DNA from: DATEPR01 sp963780635
Lineage (GTDB): Bacteria > Actinomycetota > Actinomycetes > Mycobacteriales > Pseudonocardiaceae
Direction of reading: 5' to 3'
NCBI GenBank assembly: GCA_963780635.1
Contig: CAWACW010000012.1
Coordinates: forward strand, 682,001-746,000
Length of the DNA: 64,000 nt
Below the pieces are notes generated by a model. It did not search any database. It was given only the letters and a program-made list of their open reading frames with translations, and was not told the origin of the DNA. Position numbers and translations under genes: made by a program. Position 1 is the stretch's first letter, and each line of letters opens with the position of its first letter. Positions 37,257 to 46,912 of this stretch are shown here, piece by piece.

Positions 37257-39137
37257 ATGGCCAAGGGCACCCGAATGGGACTCAGCCTTACGGTCCTCGG
37301 CGCCGCAGGCGCCCTAGCGCTGGCTGCTTGTGGCAGCAGCAGCGGAGGAAGTAACGGGCTGAACAAGAACACTGAGGGCGGTTACGGGAGTATCCCGGCC
37401 GCCTCCGGCACTCCGACCGACGGCGGCACTGTGAAGTACGCCGAGCAGCCGGGCGCCGGCCCGAACTGGATCTTCCCCATCATCGACAACCAGCACAGCT
37501 CGGTGTATACGTCATACGAGTTCGAGGACCTCATGTACCGGCCGCTGTACTGGCCGACGACTGGTGCCTCGCCGACGGTCGACTTCTCCCGGAGTCTGGC
37601 CGAGAAGCCGGTCTTCGCGGACAGCAACAAGACCATCACGATCAAGCTGGACAAGGGCTACAAGTGGTCTGACGGCCAGCCGGTCACCGCGCAGGACGTC
37701 ATCTTCACGATCGACCTGAGCAAGGCCGCCGTGAAGGAGAACGCCGCGAACCTGTCGGGCTACACCCCCGGCGAGTTCCCGGACAACATCATCAGCGCGA
37801 CCGCGTCGGACCCGCAGACCGTGGTCCTGAAGCTGAACGAGACCTACAACTCGTCCTGGCTGATGGCCAACGAGCTCGCGACCGCCATCGAGCCGCTGCC
37901 TTCGCACCTGTGGAACGTCGCCGCCGCCGGTGGTCCGCACATGGACTTCACCACCCCGGCGAACGCGAAGAAGATCTACGACTTCCTGTTCAAGCAGTCG
38001 TCGACGATCTCGACCTACACGACCAACCCGCTCTGGCAGGTCGTTGACGGTCCGTTCAAGTTGAAGACGTTCAACACGTCGACCGACGCGGTCAGCCTGG
38101 TGAAGAACGACGCCTACACCGGCACCGAGAAGCCGCACATCGACGAGATCGACGAGCTGGCCTACACCTCCACGAGCGCGGAGTTCAACGACCTGCTCGC
38201 GGGCAAGGTCGACGTCGGTGGCGTGGACTTCACCGACATCCCGCAGCTCCCCCGGCTCGCGAAGAACGGCTACGCGTACTACGGCCTGCCCAGCACCGGG
38301 TTCGAGTACATGTACTTCAACTTCGACGACACCACGAACAACTTCAACAAGGTCATCGGCCAGAACTACGTTCGGCAGGCGCTGGCTCACCTGCAGAACG
38401 AGGACGCGGTGATCAAGGGCGCCTTCAAGAACGCGGCCGTCCCGGCCTACAGCACGGTGGCCTCGCTGCCCACCAGCCAGTACTCGAAGGCCGCCATCAC
38501 CACGGCGATCTACCCGTACGACATCAACGCCGCCAAGAAGCTGTTCACCGACCACGGTTGGCAGGTCGTGAACGGTGCTCTGACCTGCCAGACCCCGGGC
38601 ACCGCTGCGAACCAGTGTGGCGCGGGCATCGACAAGGGTCAGAAGTTCACGTTCACCTTCTACTACGGCAACTCGCCCGCGGCCCTCGGCCAGCAGGTGG
38701 ACGCGTTCGCCTCGGCTGCCAAGCAGGTGGGCATCGACATCACGCTCAAGTCGTACACGTTCAACCAGCTGATCACGATCGCGGACGACTCGGGCTCGCC
38801 GTCCACGAAGAACCAGTGGGGCATGTCGGACTTCGGTGGTTTCACCGGCTTCCTCTATCCGACCGGTGACTCCATCTTCAACAAGGGTGGTTCGTACAAC
38901 TTCGGCGACTACAACAACGCCCAGGCGAACTCCCTGATCCACAACTCGGTGTTCGGTACCGACCCGAACGCCCTGGTGACGGAGTCCAACTTCATCGGCA
39001 AGGACCTGCCCGCCATCTTCCAGCCCGCCCCGGACCAGATCTGGGCCTGGAAGAAGACCGTTCAGGGCCCGGCCAACTCCTTCGCCAACCTGACGCAGTT
39101 CTACCTGACGCCAGAAGACTGGTGGATCAAGAAGTAA
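37257..39137 (+). CDS. peptide ABC transporter substrate-binding lipoprotein (SBP family 5)
   Basis: A 626-residue solute-binding protein with a clear lipoprotein signal (MGLSLTVLGAAGALALAAC; Cys at ~26). The family-5 signature region is visible as KTITIKLDKGYKWSDGQPVTAQDVIFTI (split over ~125-155). Family members bind peptides, nickel or other small molecules and deliver them to DppBC-type permeases, which follow. Its codon use is the most uniform in the window, suggesting high expression. GGGGAAAGG lies before the ATG. Confidence 0.9.
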   Translation: MAKGTRMGLSLTVLGAAGALALAACGSSSGGSNGLNKNTEGGYGSIPAASGTPTDGGTVKYAEQPGAGPNWIFPIIDNQHSSVYTSYEFEDLMYRPLYWPTTGASPTVDFSRSLAEKPVFADSNKTITIKLDKGYKWSDGQPVTAQDVIFTIDLSKAAVKENAANLSGYTPGEFPDNIISATASDPQTVVLKLNETYNSSWLMANELATAIEPLPSHLWNVAAAGGPHMDFTTPANAKKIYDFLFKQSSTISTYTTNPLWQVVDGPFKLKTFNTSTDAVSLVKNDAYTGTEKPHIDEIDELAYTSTSAEFNDLLAGKVDVGGVDFTDIPQLPRLAKNGYAYYGLPSTGFEYMYFNFDDTTNNFNKVIGQNYVRQALAHLQNEDAVIKGAFKNAAVPAYSTVASLPTSQYSKAAITTAIYPYDINAAKKLFTDHGWQVVNGALTCQTPGTAANQCGAGIDKGQKFTFTFYYGNSPAALGQQVDAFASAAKQVGIDITLKSYTFNQLITIADDSGSPSTKNQWGMSDFGGFTGFLYPTGDSIFNKGGSYNFGDYNNAQANSLIHNSVFGTDPNALVTESNFIGKDLPAIFQPAPDQIWAWKKTVQGPANSFANLTQFYLTPEDWWIKK

Positions 39138-39152
39138 GTGATCCACACGTCT

Positions 39153-39188
39153 CGAGTCGTGGCCCGGCTGTTGCCGGGCCACGACTCG
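39153..39188 (+). terminator. intercistronic hairpin after the binding-protein gene
   Basis: CGAGTCGTGGCCCGG (39153-39167) pairs perfectly with CCGGGCCACGACTCG (39174-39188) over a six-base loop. A second small dyad, GTGGATCA/TGATCCAC, straddles the stop codon just upstream. Lying between binding protein and permeases, it probably causes partial termination or protects the 3' end, so the binding protein is made in excess. Confidence 0.75.
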
Positions 39189-39375
39189 TAACCATAAGGT
39201 GGGCGCGATTGGCAGCGAGCGCGTCACACCTGGTCGCGTGTGATCCGAGTGCGACAACGACGCGCACGTCCCCCAACGGCGGCCGCCTGACCCTGGCGCA
39301 CCGTCGTCTCCTGCCTCACATTGGTAGCGGCCGGGCGATCAGCCCGGTCGCAACGGAAGAAGGGACGCCCTTGGC

Positions 39376-40323
39376 ATGACCGGTTACCTCATCCGGCGCC
39401 TGGCCACGGCCGTCATCGTGCTGATCGGCATCGTCCTGGTCACGTTCCTCATGCTGCACATCATCGCGCCGTCACCCGGGCGTGCGGCTCTCGGACTGCG
39501 GGCGACGCCCCTCCAGGTCAGCGAATACGACCACGCCCATGGTTACGACCGGCCCATCGTCGTACAGTTCGTCAGCTACCTCAACCAAGTTATTCACGGC
39601 AACCTCGGCTTCTCCTACAAGCTGAACCAGCCGGTGACCGCGCTGCTGCGCGAGAAGGCACCGCTGAGCGCGTTCCTGTCCGGCGTGTCCGTGGTGCTGG
39701 CGATCCTGATCGCGATCCCGCTGGGCATCTACCAGGCGGTGCGCCGCAACAGCATCGGCGACAACATCGCGACGGGCGTGTCCTTCACCCTGTACTCGAT
39801 GCCGGTCTTCCTGCTCGGCCTGATCCTGATCGACATCTTCGCGTTGCACCTGGGTTGGGTGAACGCCAACGTCGGCCAGGACCAGACACTGGGTGGCGCG
39901 CTGAAGAACGGCACGGACCTGATCCTGCCGATCGTCTCGCTCACCGCGGTCAGTGTTGCCGCGTACTCGCGATATCAGAGATCGTCGGCACTGGACGTGT
40001 TCGCCCAGGACTACATCAAGGTGGTCCGAGCCAAAGGTCTGCCCGAACGCCTGGTGCTGGTGCGCCACCTCGTGCGCAACGCCTGCCTGCCCATGATCAC
40101 CCTGGTCGGTCTGTCCATCCCGATCCTGCTGGCCGGCAACCTGCTCATCGAAGGCGCGTTCAACATCAACGGTCTTGGCTTGTTGTTCTTCAACAGCCTC
40201 GGCAACGAGGACTACAGCATCCTGATCGGCTACACGCTGGTCGGTGCCGTGCTGACGGTCCTGGGCAACCTCGTGGCGGACATCGCCCTGACAGTCGCCG
40301 ACCCCCGAATCCGGCTGGTGTGA
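39376..40323 (+). CDS. ABC transporter permease, DppB/OppB type
   Basis: A 315-residue inner-membrane permease with six predicted helices. It has the N-terminal signature region IRRLATAVIVLIGIVLVTFL and the EAA loop that contacts the ATPase (DYIKVVRAKGLPERLVLVRH, ~213-232). It pairs with the DppC-type gene that starts two bases after its stop. It imports the ligand captured by the upstream lipoprotein. Confidence 0.9.
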   Translation: MTGYLIRRLATAVIVLIGIVLVTFLMLHIIAPSPGRAALGLRATPLQVSEYDHAHGYDRPIVVQFVSYLNQVIHGNLGFSYKLNQPVTALLREKAPLSAFLSGVSVVLAILIAIPLGIYQAVRRNSIGDNIATGVSFTLYSMPVFLLGLILIDIFALHLGWVNANVGQDQTLGGALKNGTDLILPIVSLTAVSVAAYSRYQRSSALDVFAQDYIKVVRAKGLPERLVLVRHLVRNACLPMITLVGLSIPILLAGNLLIEGAFNINGLGLLFFNSLGNEDYSILIGYTLVGAVLTVLGNLVADIALTVADPRIRLV

Positions 40324-40324
40324 C

Positions 40325-41242
40325 ATGGCAACCATCGACTCGATCACCGCGGCGCCGACCGACCACACGCCCGAAGGCGGCGAGGTCAGTGCGGTACAGA
40401 GCGGCTGGCGGCTGGCCACCCGCGAATTCCTCAGCAACAAGCTGGCCACGGGCGGCCTCATCCTGCTGGTCCTGCTGATCCTGTTCTGCTTCTTCGGGCC
40501 GCTGTTCTACCACACCGACCAGTTGAACTCGAACCTGCTCAACACCGACCAGCCGCCCGGCAACGGCTTCCCGCTGGGCACCGACGGCGACGGCTTCGAC
40601 GTCATGGGCCGCCTGATGAAGGGCGGCCAGACCTCGCTGGAGATCGGCTTCTTCGCCGCCCTGATCGCCACCGTGATCGGCACTCTGTGGGGCGCGATCG
40701 CGGGCCTCGCCGGCGGGTGGGTCGACGCGACCATGATGCGCATCGTCGACATCCTGCTGTCCATCCCGCTGCTGTTCTTCGTGCTGATCGTCGCGCTCCG
40801 CTACAGCTCCAACGTGTTCTCACTGAGCATCGTGCTGGGCTTGTTCTCCTGGCTGATACCGGCCCGGTTGGTCCGTGGTGAGGTGCTCTCGCTGCGGGTG
40901 CGCGACTTCGTGTCCGCGGCCCGCGTCATGGGCGCCACGCGCAGCAGGCTCGTGCTACGCCACCTCGTGCCCAACGCGCTGGGCACCGTCATCGTGAACA
41001 TCACGTTCCAGGTGGCCGACGCGATCCTGATCCTGTCCGCACTGGGCTTCCTCGGCTTCGGCGTGGAGTTCCCCGGCACCGACTGGGGCGACCAGCTGTT
41101 CAACGGCGCGGGCAACCTGAACAACGGCTACTGGTGGCTGATCTATCCGGTCGGCGTGTTGCTGGTGCTCACGGTGATGGCGGTCAACCTGATCGGCGAC
41201 GCGTTGCGGGACGCGCTGGATGTGAGGTTGAGGCGGCGATGA
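40325..41242 (+). CDS. ABC transporter permease, DppC/OppC type
   Basis: A 305-residue permease partner. An N-terminal cytoplasmic segment and first helix (LATGGLILLVLLILFCFFGP) are followed by the usual extracytoplasmic loop and five further helices. The EAA loop is RDFVSAARVMGATRSRLVLR (~193-212). Its stop overlaps the ATPase start (ATGA). Confidence 0.9.
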   Translation: MATIDSITAAPTDHTPEGGEVSAVQSGWRLATREFLSNKLATGGLILLVLLILFCFFGPLFYHTDQLNSNLLNTDQPPGNGFPLGTDGDGFDVMGRLMKGGQTSLEIGFFAALIATVIGTLWGAIAGLAGGWVDATMMRIVDILLSIPLLFFVLIVALRYSSNVFSLSIVLGLFSWLIPARLVRGEVLSLRVRDFVSAARVMGATRSRLVLRHLVPNALGTVIVNITFQVADAILILSALGFLGFGVEFPGTDWGDQLFNGAGNLNNGYWWLIYPVGVLLVLTVMAVNLIGDALRDALDVRLRRR

Positions 41243-43464
41243 CGAACACTTGGGAGTCGGAAGCGTCCGAGCGGACGCGGCAAGGAGATCCGTCGGTGGA
41301 GTACGCCCTCGAGATCACGGACCTGACCACGCACATCGAGCTGTCCCAGTCGACGGTGCAGGCGGTCGGGAACGTGAGCCTGACCCTGAAGCCCGGTGAG
41401 ACGCTCGGGCTGGTGGGCGAGTCAGGCTGCGGCAAGTCGATGACCGGCATGTCGATCATGGGCCTGCTGCCACCCGGCGGCAAGATCGTCAACGGCTCGG
41501 TGAAGCTGAACGGGCGCGACCTGGTCGGGCTGCCCGACCGTGAGCTGCGCAAGATCCGCGGCAACGAGATCGCGATGGTCTTCCAGGATCCGATGACGTC
41601 GCTGGACCCGACGAAGTCGGTCGGCTACCAGGTCGCGGAAAGCGTGCTGCTGCACCGCAACGTGACCAAGAAGCAGGCCGAGGACCGGGCCATCGAGGTG
41701 TTGGGCCTGGTCGGCCTGCCCCGGCCCAAGGAGCGGTTGGACGACTTCCCGCACCAGCTCTCCGGCGGCCTGCGGCAGCGCGTGATGATCGCCATCGCGC
41801 TGGCCTGTGAGCCCAAGGTGCTGATCGCCGACGAGCCGACCACCGCGCTCGACGTGACGATCCAGGCACAGATCCTGGATCTGCTGTCGGATCTGAAGGA
41901 CCGGCTCGGTATGGCGATGCTGCTGGTCACGCACGACATGGGCGTCGTGGCCGGGCACACCGACCGGATCAACGTCATGTACGCGGGCCGGATCGTGGAG
42001 ACGACCGAGACCGAGATGCTGTTCGAGCACATGCACCACCCGTACACGCGGGCGCTGCTGGGCTCGATCCCCCGGCTGGAACAGGACAGCAAGGAACGCC
42101 TCTACAGCATTCCTGGTCTGCCCCCGGACCTGGCGAGCCCGCCCTCGGGCTGCCGGTTCGCGGCCCGCTGCACGCTGGCGACCGACAAGTGCCGTGAGGA
42201 GGAGCCGCCCCTGCTCAGTGCCGGTGGCGGCCTGATCCACCACGAGTTCGCGTGCTGGCACCCGGTGGACGGCCCGCTGGACCTGAGCAAGCTGACCGAC
42301 GCGGAAGCCCTCGGCATCGACGTCGTGGCGGCCACCGAGAACGCGGCCACCGGCAACGGCGTTACCAGCAATGGCGACGGGCCCGCACACCAGGCGCCTG
42401 CGGTCGTCACCGAGCGCGAGCTCGATCCCGAACTGGCGCGCGACGGCACTGGTCACGGCATGCTCGTGGTGGACGGCCTGGTGAAGGAGTTCCCGATCAC
42501 CGCGGGCGTCCTGCAGCGCCGGGTCGGCAGCGTGAAGGCCGTGTCGGGCGTGTCGTTCAACGTCCGCAAGGGCCAGACGTTCGGTCTGGTCGGCGAGTCC
42601 GGCTGCGGCAAGACGACCATCGGCCGGATGATCGTCGCGCTGGAGAAGGCCGACCAGGGCAAGGTCACGCTGGATGGCACGCAGGTGTCGTCGATGCGCG
42701 GCAGGCACCTGCGGCAGAACCGGCGCGACCTGCAGATGATGTTCCAGGACCCGTACGCCTCGCTGGACCCACGCATGCGGGTCAGCTCGATCCTGCGCGA
42801 ACCGCTGCAGGTGCAGGGCGTGGGAAACCAGCGCTCACAGCTCAACCGGATCAACGAGATGCTCGACGAGGTGGGCCTGCCGCGCCGGGCGCTGGAGCGG
42901 TTCCCGCACGAGTTCTCCGGTGGTCAGCGGCAGCGCATCGGCCTGGCAAGGGCACTGATGCTCAACCCCAGGGTGATCGTGGCCGACGAACCGGTGTCGG
43001 CGCTGGACGTGTCGATCCGCGCGCAGGTGCTGAACCTGATGAAGCGCCTGCAGGCCGAGCACGAACTGTCCTATGTGGTCATCTCGCACGACCTGGCCGT
43101 GGTCAAGTACCTGGCCGACGAGATCGGCGTGATGTATCTGGGCAAGATGGTCGAGGTCGGTTCCGGCGACGTGATCTACCGGGAGCCCGCGCACCCGTAC
43201 ACCGCGGGACTGATCGACACCATCCCGATCCCGGACCCCCGGGTGGAGAAGGCCAAGGACGGCGCGGCGATCAAGGGCGAGATTCCCAGCCCGGTCGACC
43301 CGCCGTCGGGCTGCCGGTTCCGCACCCGGTGCCCGCTCGCCCAGGACCGGTGCGCCGAGGAGGAACCGCTACTGCGGCCGTTCGGCCAGGGCCATGTGGC
43401 CGCGTGCCACTTCCCGCTGCGGACCCCGTCCGTGGTCGAGGAGACCACCGCGTCGGTGGCCTGA
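41239..43464 (+). CDS. fused DppD-DppF ABC transporter ATP-binding protein
   Basis: A 741-residue protein with two complete ATPase modules. The first has Walker A GESGCGKS (~59), signature LSGGLRQR and Walker B VLIADEP. The second has Walker A GESGCGKT (~453), signature FSGGQRQR and Walker B VIVADEP. Each is followed by the oligopeptide-transporter C-terminal region with its cysteine motif (PSGCRFAARC, PSGCRFRTRC), which binds an Fe-S cluster or metal in some homologues. The two subunits are usually separate genes; the fusion joins them through an Ala/Thr/Asn-rich linker (~375-420). Confidence 0.92.
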   Translation: MTNTWESEASERTRQGDPSVEYALEITDLTTHIELSQSTVQAVGNVSLTLKPGETLGLVGESGCGKSMTGMSIMGLLPPGGKIVNGSVKLNGRDLVGLPDRELRKIRGNEIAMVFQDPMTSLDPTKSVGYQVAESVLLHRNVTKKQAEDRAIEVLGLVGLPRPKERLDDFPHQLSGGLRQRVMIAIALACEPKVLIADEPTTALDVTIQAQILDLLSDLKDRLGMAMLLVTHDMGVVAGHTDRINVMYAGRIVETTETEMLFEHMHHPYTRALLGSIPRLEQDSKERLYSIPGLPPDLASPPSGCRFAARCTLATDKCREEEPPLLSAGGGLIHHEFACWHPVDGPLDLSKLTDAEALGIDVVAATENAATGNGVTSNGDGPAHQAPAVVTERELDPELARDGTGHGMLVVDGLVKEFPITAGVLQRRVGSVKAVSGVSFNVRKGQTFGLVGESGCGKTTIGRMIVALEKADQGKVTLDGTQVSSMRGRHLRQNRRDLQMMFQDPYASLDPRMRVSSILREPLQVQGVGNQRSQLNRINEMLDEVGLPRRALERFPHEFSGGQRQRIGLARALMLNPRVIVADEPVSALDVSIRAQVLNLMKRLQAEHELSYVVISHDLAVVKYLADEIGVMYLGKMVEVGSGDVIYREPAHPYTAGLIDTIPIPDPRVEKAKDGAAIKGEIPSPVDPPSGCRFRTRCPLAQDRCAEEEPLLRPFGQGHVAACHFPLRTPSVVEETTASVA

Positions 43465-43473
43465 CGCGTCAGG

Positions 43474-43510
43474 AAACGCCGCTCACCCTGTCGCGGGGTG
43501 GGCGGCGTTT
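43474..43510 (+). terminator. terminator of the peptide transporter operon
   Basis: AAACGCCGCTCACCC (43474-43488) pairs with GGGTGGGCGGCGTTT (43496-43510) nearly perfectly, ending in TTT, ten bases after the ATPase stop. Confidence 0.8.
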
Positions 43511-43516
43511 CGCGTG

Positions 43517-43878
43517 TCAGCCGAACATGGCCTCACGGTCGCGGCCGAACCGCTCGAAGTCGGCCGGGTCGCGGCCGGTGATGTCCCACATCGTCGACGT
43601 CACGGTGTCCGCGCCACCGTCCCGGCAGGCCCGGCTCCCCGATCAGCGCGCCGGTCGCGAACGCGGACACACCCGCCGCCGACAGCGCCGCACGCACCTG
43701 CTCGTCGGGCATACCGGCGTAGCCGATCGGCCGACCGAGCACAGTGGACAGACGGCGACGGCCGGCGGCATGGTCAGCGCCGACGGTCCGAGGATGCCAG
43801 TAGCTGCCCGGCGGCCGGCGGCCCGGCCGGCGACGCGCTGCCCGCGTTGCCGCTGGCACCGGTTACCAGGATCGTCAT
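43517..43878 (-). pseudogene. NAD(P)-binding NmrA/QOR2-type reductase remnant
   Basis: The N-terminus MTILVTGASGNAG is a typical dinucleotide-binding start. The frame soon breaks, and most of the body is absent. The tail is recognisable in pieces (LSTVLGRPIGYAGMPDEQVRAALSAAGV, read over two frames, then TSTMWDITGRDPADFERFGRD to the stop at 43517). About 120 codons remain of an expected ~280, so this is a deletion derivative and not a sequencing artefact alone. Confidence 0.7.
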
Positions 43879-43963
43879 GTCGGCAGACCCTACGATGTCG
43901 ATCCGACGGTCTGCCGTTCGTGTAGTCGGTGAGAACCGAAACGACACCGGGGAGCGCAGCCTG

Positions 43964-44311
43964 ATGAAGCAGTACCTACTCAGCGTCTACCAGCCCGACG
44001 GGCCAACGCCCGAACCCGAGGTCCTCGCCGCCATCACGCGGGACCTGGACGAGCTCAACGCGGACCTCAAGGCGGCCGGGGCGTGGGTGTTCACCGGTGG
44101 CCTGCACCCGCCCGGCTCGGCGACCGTGCTGCGGCCCGACGACGGCGACGTGCTGGTCACCGACGGCCCGTTCACCGAGGGCAAGGAACACCTCGGCGGG
44201 CTCACCGTGATCACCGCGCCCGACCTGGACGCCGCGCTCGCGTGGGGCCGCCGCCTCGCGGCCGCGACGACGCTGCCGATCGAGGTGCGGCCGTTCCAGG
44301 GCGAGTACTGA
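43964..44311 (+). CDS. YCII-related (DGPF) domain protein
   Basis: A 115-residue dimeric alpha-beta protein of the YCII/DGPF family. The namesake motif is VTDGPFTEGKEHLGG (~67-81), and the C-terminal LPIEVRPF is typical. In actinobacteria these are normally followed by an ECF sigma factor gene, here only a stub starting on the last base of this stop codon. Function unknown. Confidence 0.85.
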   Translation: MKQYLLSVYQPDGPTPEPEVLAAITRDLDELNADLKAAGAWVFTGGLHPPGSATVLRPDDGDVLVTDGPFTEGKEHLGGLTVITAPDLDAALAWGRRLAAATTLPIEVRPFQGEY

Positions 44312-44376
44312 TGCCCGACGAGTCCGCCGTCGCGCGCGTGTTCCGAGAGGAGTACGGACGCGCGGTGGCGGTGCGC
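44311..44376 (+). pseudogene. 5' stub of an ECF sigma factor gene
   Basis: ATG at 44311 overlaps the YCII stop (TGATG) and starts MPDESAVARVFREEYGRAVA, the recognisable N-terminus of the YCII-linked RNA polymerase sigma factors. After about 22 codons the homology stops, and the end of the AraC gene on the other strand follows at once. The remaining ~380 codons are missing, so the gene has been deleted rather than frameshifted. Confidence 0.65.
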
Positions 44377-44389
44377 TGCGATGATCGGT

Positions 44390-45328
44390 TCAGCCGTCGC
44401 GGCGGGCCTCGGACGGCGTCTGGCCGTAATGGGCCTTGAACAGCCGATTGAAGTGGGGCATGTCGTGATGGCCCCAACGCGCGGCCACCCGGGCGATCGG
44501 CTCGTCGGTGGCCCGCAGGTCACGCAGCACGGCCTGTAGCCGCAGCACTCGGATCAGCTCGGCCACCGAGTAGTCGGCGGTGCCGAACAGGCGGTGCAGC
44601 GAGCGCTCCGACATGTGGTGGGCCGCTGCGATCGTCGTCGGCGCGAGAGTCGGCTCGGCGAGATGCTGCCCGATGTACGACTCGACCTGCAGCCGCACGG
44701 CGTCCGCGTCACCTGGCCGCTGCTGACCGGACAGCGCGGCCATGATCAGCTCCAGGCCCGCCCTGCCCATCAGCCCGGCCGCCGGGTCGGGGCCGGTCCG
44801 CCGGACGCCCGAGGACACCAGCGAGATGAGCACGGAGCCGGGCCCCTGGTCGACCGGCGTCGCCCTGCACAGCGCGGCGTCGACGAACGAGGGCGACGCG
44901 ACCAGGGCAGCCTTGGGGAACGCGATCACGTCGCAGCGCCAGTCACCGTCCAGCGTGATGCTGTAGGGCCGCTCCAGGTCGTAGACGGCCATGCTGCCGG
45001 GCGTCAGCAGCACCTCGCGCTCGGCCTGCCGGATCAACGCGGAGCCACGACGCTGGATGCAGATCTTGAGCATTTCCGCGGGCCGCTGGCGAGTGTCCCG
45101 CACTGTGCGGGCGAGCCGCTGCGGACTACCGGTCACGTGGAAGGTCGCCAGTTCGCCGAGCACGCCGCCGGCCAGCCTGCCCGATGTCGGCGCGGGTGCG
45201 TCGCGGCTGCCCCAGGTCGGGCGCAGCCCGTTGAAGGACGCAGCGAGCGTTTCGTCCCACTCGTCCGCCCACAGCAGCTGACCCGCGGACGCCACGGCTC
45301 CACCTCCGCGCTGGCTCCGTCGCCACAT
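44390..45328 (-). CDS. AraC family transcriptional regulator
   Basis: A 312-residue activator. The N-terminal ligand domain resembles AraC_binding_2 (EMLKICIQRRGSALIRQAEREVLLTPGSMAVYD). The C-terminal double HTH (~215-310) ends in the family signature (VAARWGHHDMPHFNRLFKAHYGQTPSEAR, read in two parts). Divergent from an aldehyde dehydrogenase gene with about 100 bases between starts, so it probably activates it. Start uncertain; an internal GTG at about residue 12 is possible. Confidence 0.87.
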   Translation of the reverse strand: MWRRSQRGGGAVASAGQLLWADEWDETLAASFNGLRPTWGSRDAPAPTSGRLAGGVLGELATFHVTGSPQRLARTVRDTRQRPAEMLKICIQRRGSALIRQAEREVLLTPGSMAVYDLERPYSITLDGDWRCDVIAFPKAALVASPSFVDAALCRATPVDQGPGSVLISLVSSGVRRTGPDPAAGLMGRAGLELIMAALSGQQRPGDADAVRLQVESYIGQHLAEPTLAPTTIAAAHHMSERSLHRLFGTADYSVAELIRVLRLQAVLRDLRATDEPIARVAARWGHHDMPHFNRLFKAHYGQTPSEARRDG

Positions 45329-45426
45329 TGGCGGTACATGACAACTCTCGTGACGTTGACAGACAACACCACCCCCGGCGGACCGACAAGTCTGGACGCG
45401 GGACTCTCAGTCGAAAGGGCAGGGCA

Positions 45427-46887
45427 ATGACGCTTCTGGACGACGCGGACTGGTCGGGCAAGATCTTCACGGGACAGTGGGAGCCCGCCAAGGGCGGCAC
45501 ACTGCAGGTCGTCGAACCCGCCACCGGCGGCACGCTCGGTGAGGTCGGCCTGGCCGACCCGTCGGACATCGCACGGGCGTGCGAGATCGCACGGGCGGCC
45601 CAGCCGGCGTGGGGTGCGACGCCCGGTCCGCAGCGGGCCGCGCTGGTGCGCAAGGTGGCGGGGGTGGTCGAGGCCAACCGGGCCGAGCTGGAGAACTGGC
45701 TGATCCGTGAGGGTGGCGCCGTCGCGGGCAAGGCCGCGTTCGAGGTCGACCTGGTGCTCGCGGAGTTGTGGGAAGCTGCCGCGCTGCCCACGCAGCCGTG
45801 GGGCCACCTGCTACCGACCAGCGAGGCCGGTCGCGAGTCGATCGCGCAACGGCTACCGCTGGGTGTGGTCGGCGTGATCAGCCCGTGGAACTTCCCGCAG
45901 ATCCTGTCCATCCGGGCGGTCGCCCCGGCACTGGCCCTGGGCAACGCCGTCGTGCTCAAACCGGACGTGCAGACCGCGGTGTCCGGTGGCGTGCTGATGG
46001 CGCGGATCTTCGAGGAGGCCGGTCTGCCCGCCGGCCTGCTGCAGATGCTGCCCGGCGACGCCGAGCCGGGTGCCGCGCTGGCCGCCGACCCGAACGTCGC
46101 GATGATCTCGTTCACCGGGTCGACCGCCGTCGGCCGCGAGGTCGGTGCGACCGCGGGACGCACGCTCAAGCGGGTGTCGCTGGAACTCGGCGGCAACAAC
46201 GCGCTGATCATCCTCGACGACGCCGACATCGACGTGGCCAGTTCGGCAGGCGCGTGGGGCGCGTTCCTGCACCAGGGCCAGGTCTGCATGACCGCGGGCA
46301 GGCACATCGTGCTGGAGAGCGTCGCCGACCAGTATCTGGAGAAGCTGGCCGCACGGGCGGGCAACCTGCCCGTCGGCGACCCGAACACCGGCCAGGTCGC
46401 GCTCGGCCCGCTCATCAACGCCAAGCAACTGGCCAACGTCGACCGGATCGTTTCGGCCACTGTGGACGCGGGCGCGGAGCTGCGCTCCGGCGGCACGTAC
46501 GACCGGTTGTTCTACCGGCCGACCGTCCTGGCGGGCGTGACGGCTGCGATGCCCGCGTTCCGCGAGGAGATCTTCGGCCCGGTCGCGCCGGTGATCGTGG
46601 TGCGCGACGACGACGAGGCTGTCGCGGTCGCCAACGACACCGACTACGGGCTGGTCGCGGCCGTGCAGACGGGATCCAAGGAGCGCGGTCGTGCGGTCGC
46701 GGAACGGCTGACCACCGGTATCGTGCATGTGAACGACCAGACGCTGAACAACGACGCGTACGCACCGTTCGGCGGTGTCGGCGCATCCGGCAACTCCGCC
46801 CGGTTCGGCTCGCAGAGCAGCTGGGACGAGTTCACCCAGTGGCGGTGGCTGACCGTGCGGGACCAACCGCACCCGTTCCCGTTCTGA
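45427..46887 (+). CDS. aldehyde dehydrogenase family protein (benzaldehyde dehydrogenase-like)
   Basis: A 486-residue NAD(P)-dependent aldehyde dehydrogenase. SPWNFPQILSIRA (~155) binds cofactor, the general base Glu is in VSLELGGNNALI (~250-261), and the nucleophilic Cys is in HQGQVCMTAGRHIV (~283-296). The short N-terminus and the LHQGQVCM sequence resemble aromatic-aldehyde (vanillin/benzaldehyde) dehydrogenases. Divergent from its likely AraC activator; the DJ-1 gene follows 25 bases downstream. Confidence 0.88.
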   Translation: MTLLDDADWSGKIFTGQWEPAKGGTLQVVEPATGGTLGEVGLADPSDIARACEIARAAQPAWGATPGPQRAALVRKVAGVVEANRAELENWLIREGGAVAGKAAFEVDLVLAELWEAAALPTQPWGHLLPTSEAGRESIAQRLPLGVVGVISPWNFPQILSIRAVAPALALGNAVVLKPDVQTAVSGGVLMARIFEEAGLPAGLLQMLPGDAEPGAALAADPNVAMISFTGSTAVGREVGATAGRTLKRVSLELGGNNALIILDDADIDVASSAGAWGAFLHQGQVCMTAGRHIVLESVADQYLEKLAARAGNLPVGDPNTGQVALGPLINAKQLANVDRIVSATVDAGAELRSGGTYDRLFYRPTVLAGVTAAMPAFREEIFGPVAPVIVVRDDDEAVAVANDTDYGLVAAVQTGSKERGRAVAERLTTGIVHVNDQTLNNDAYAPFGGVGASGNSARFGSQSSWDEFTQWRWLTVRDQPHPFPF

Positions 46888-46912
46888 CGATTCCCCTCCC
46901 ACGGAGGCGACA

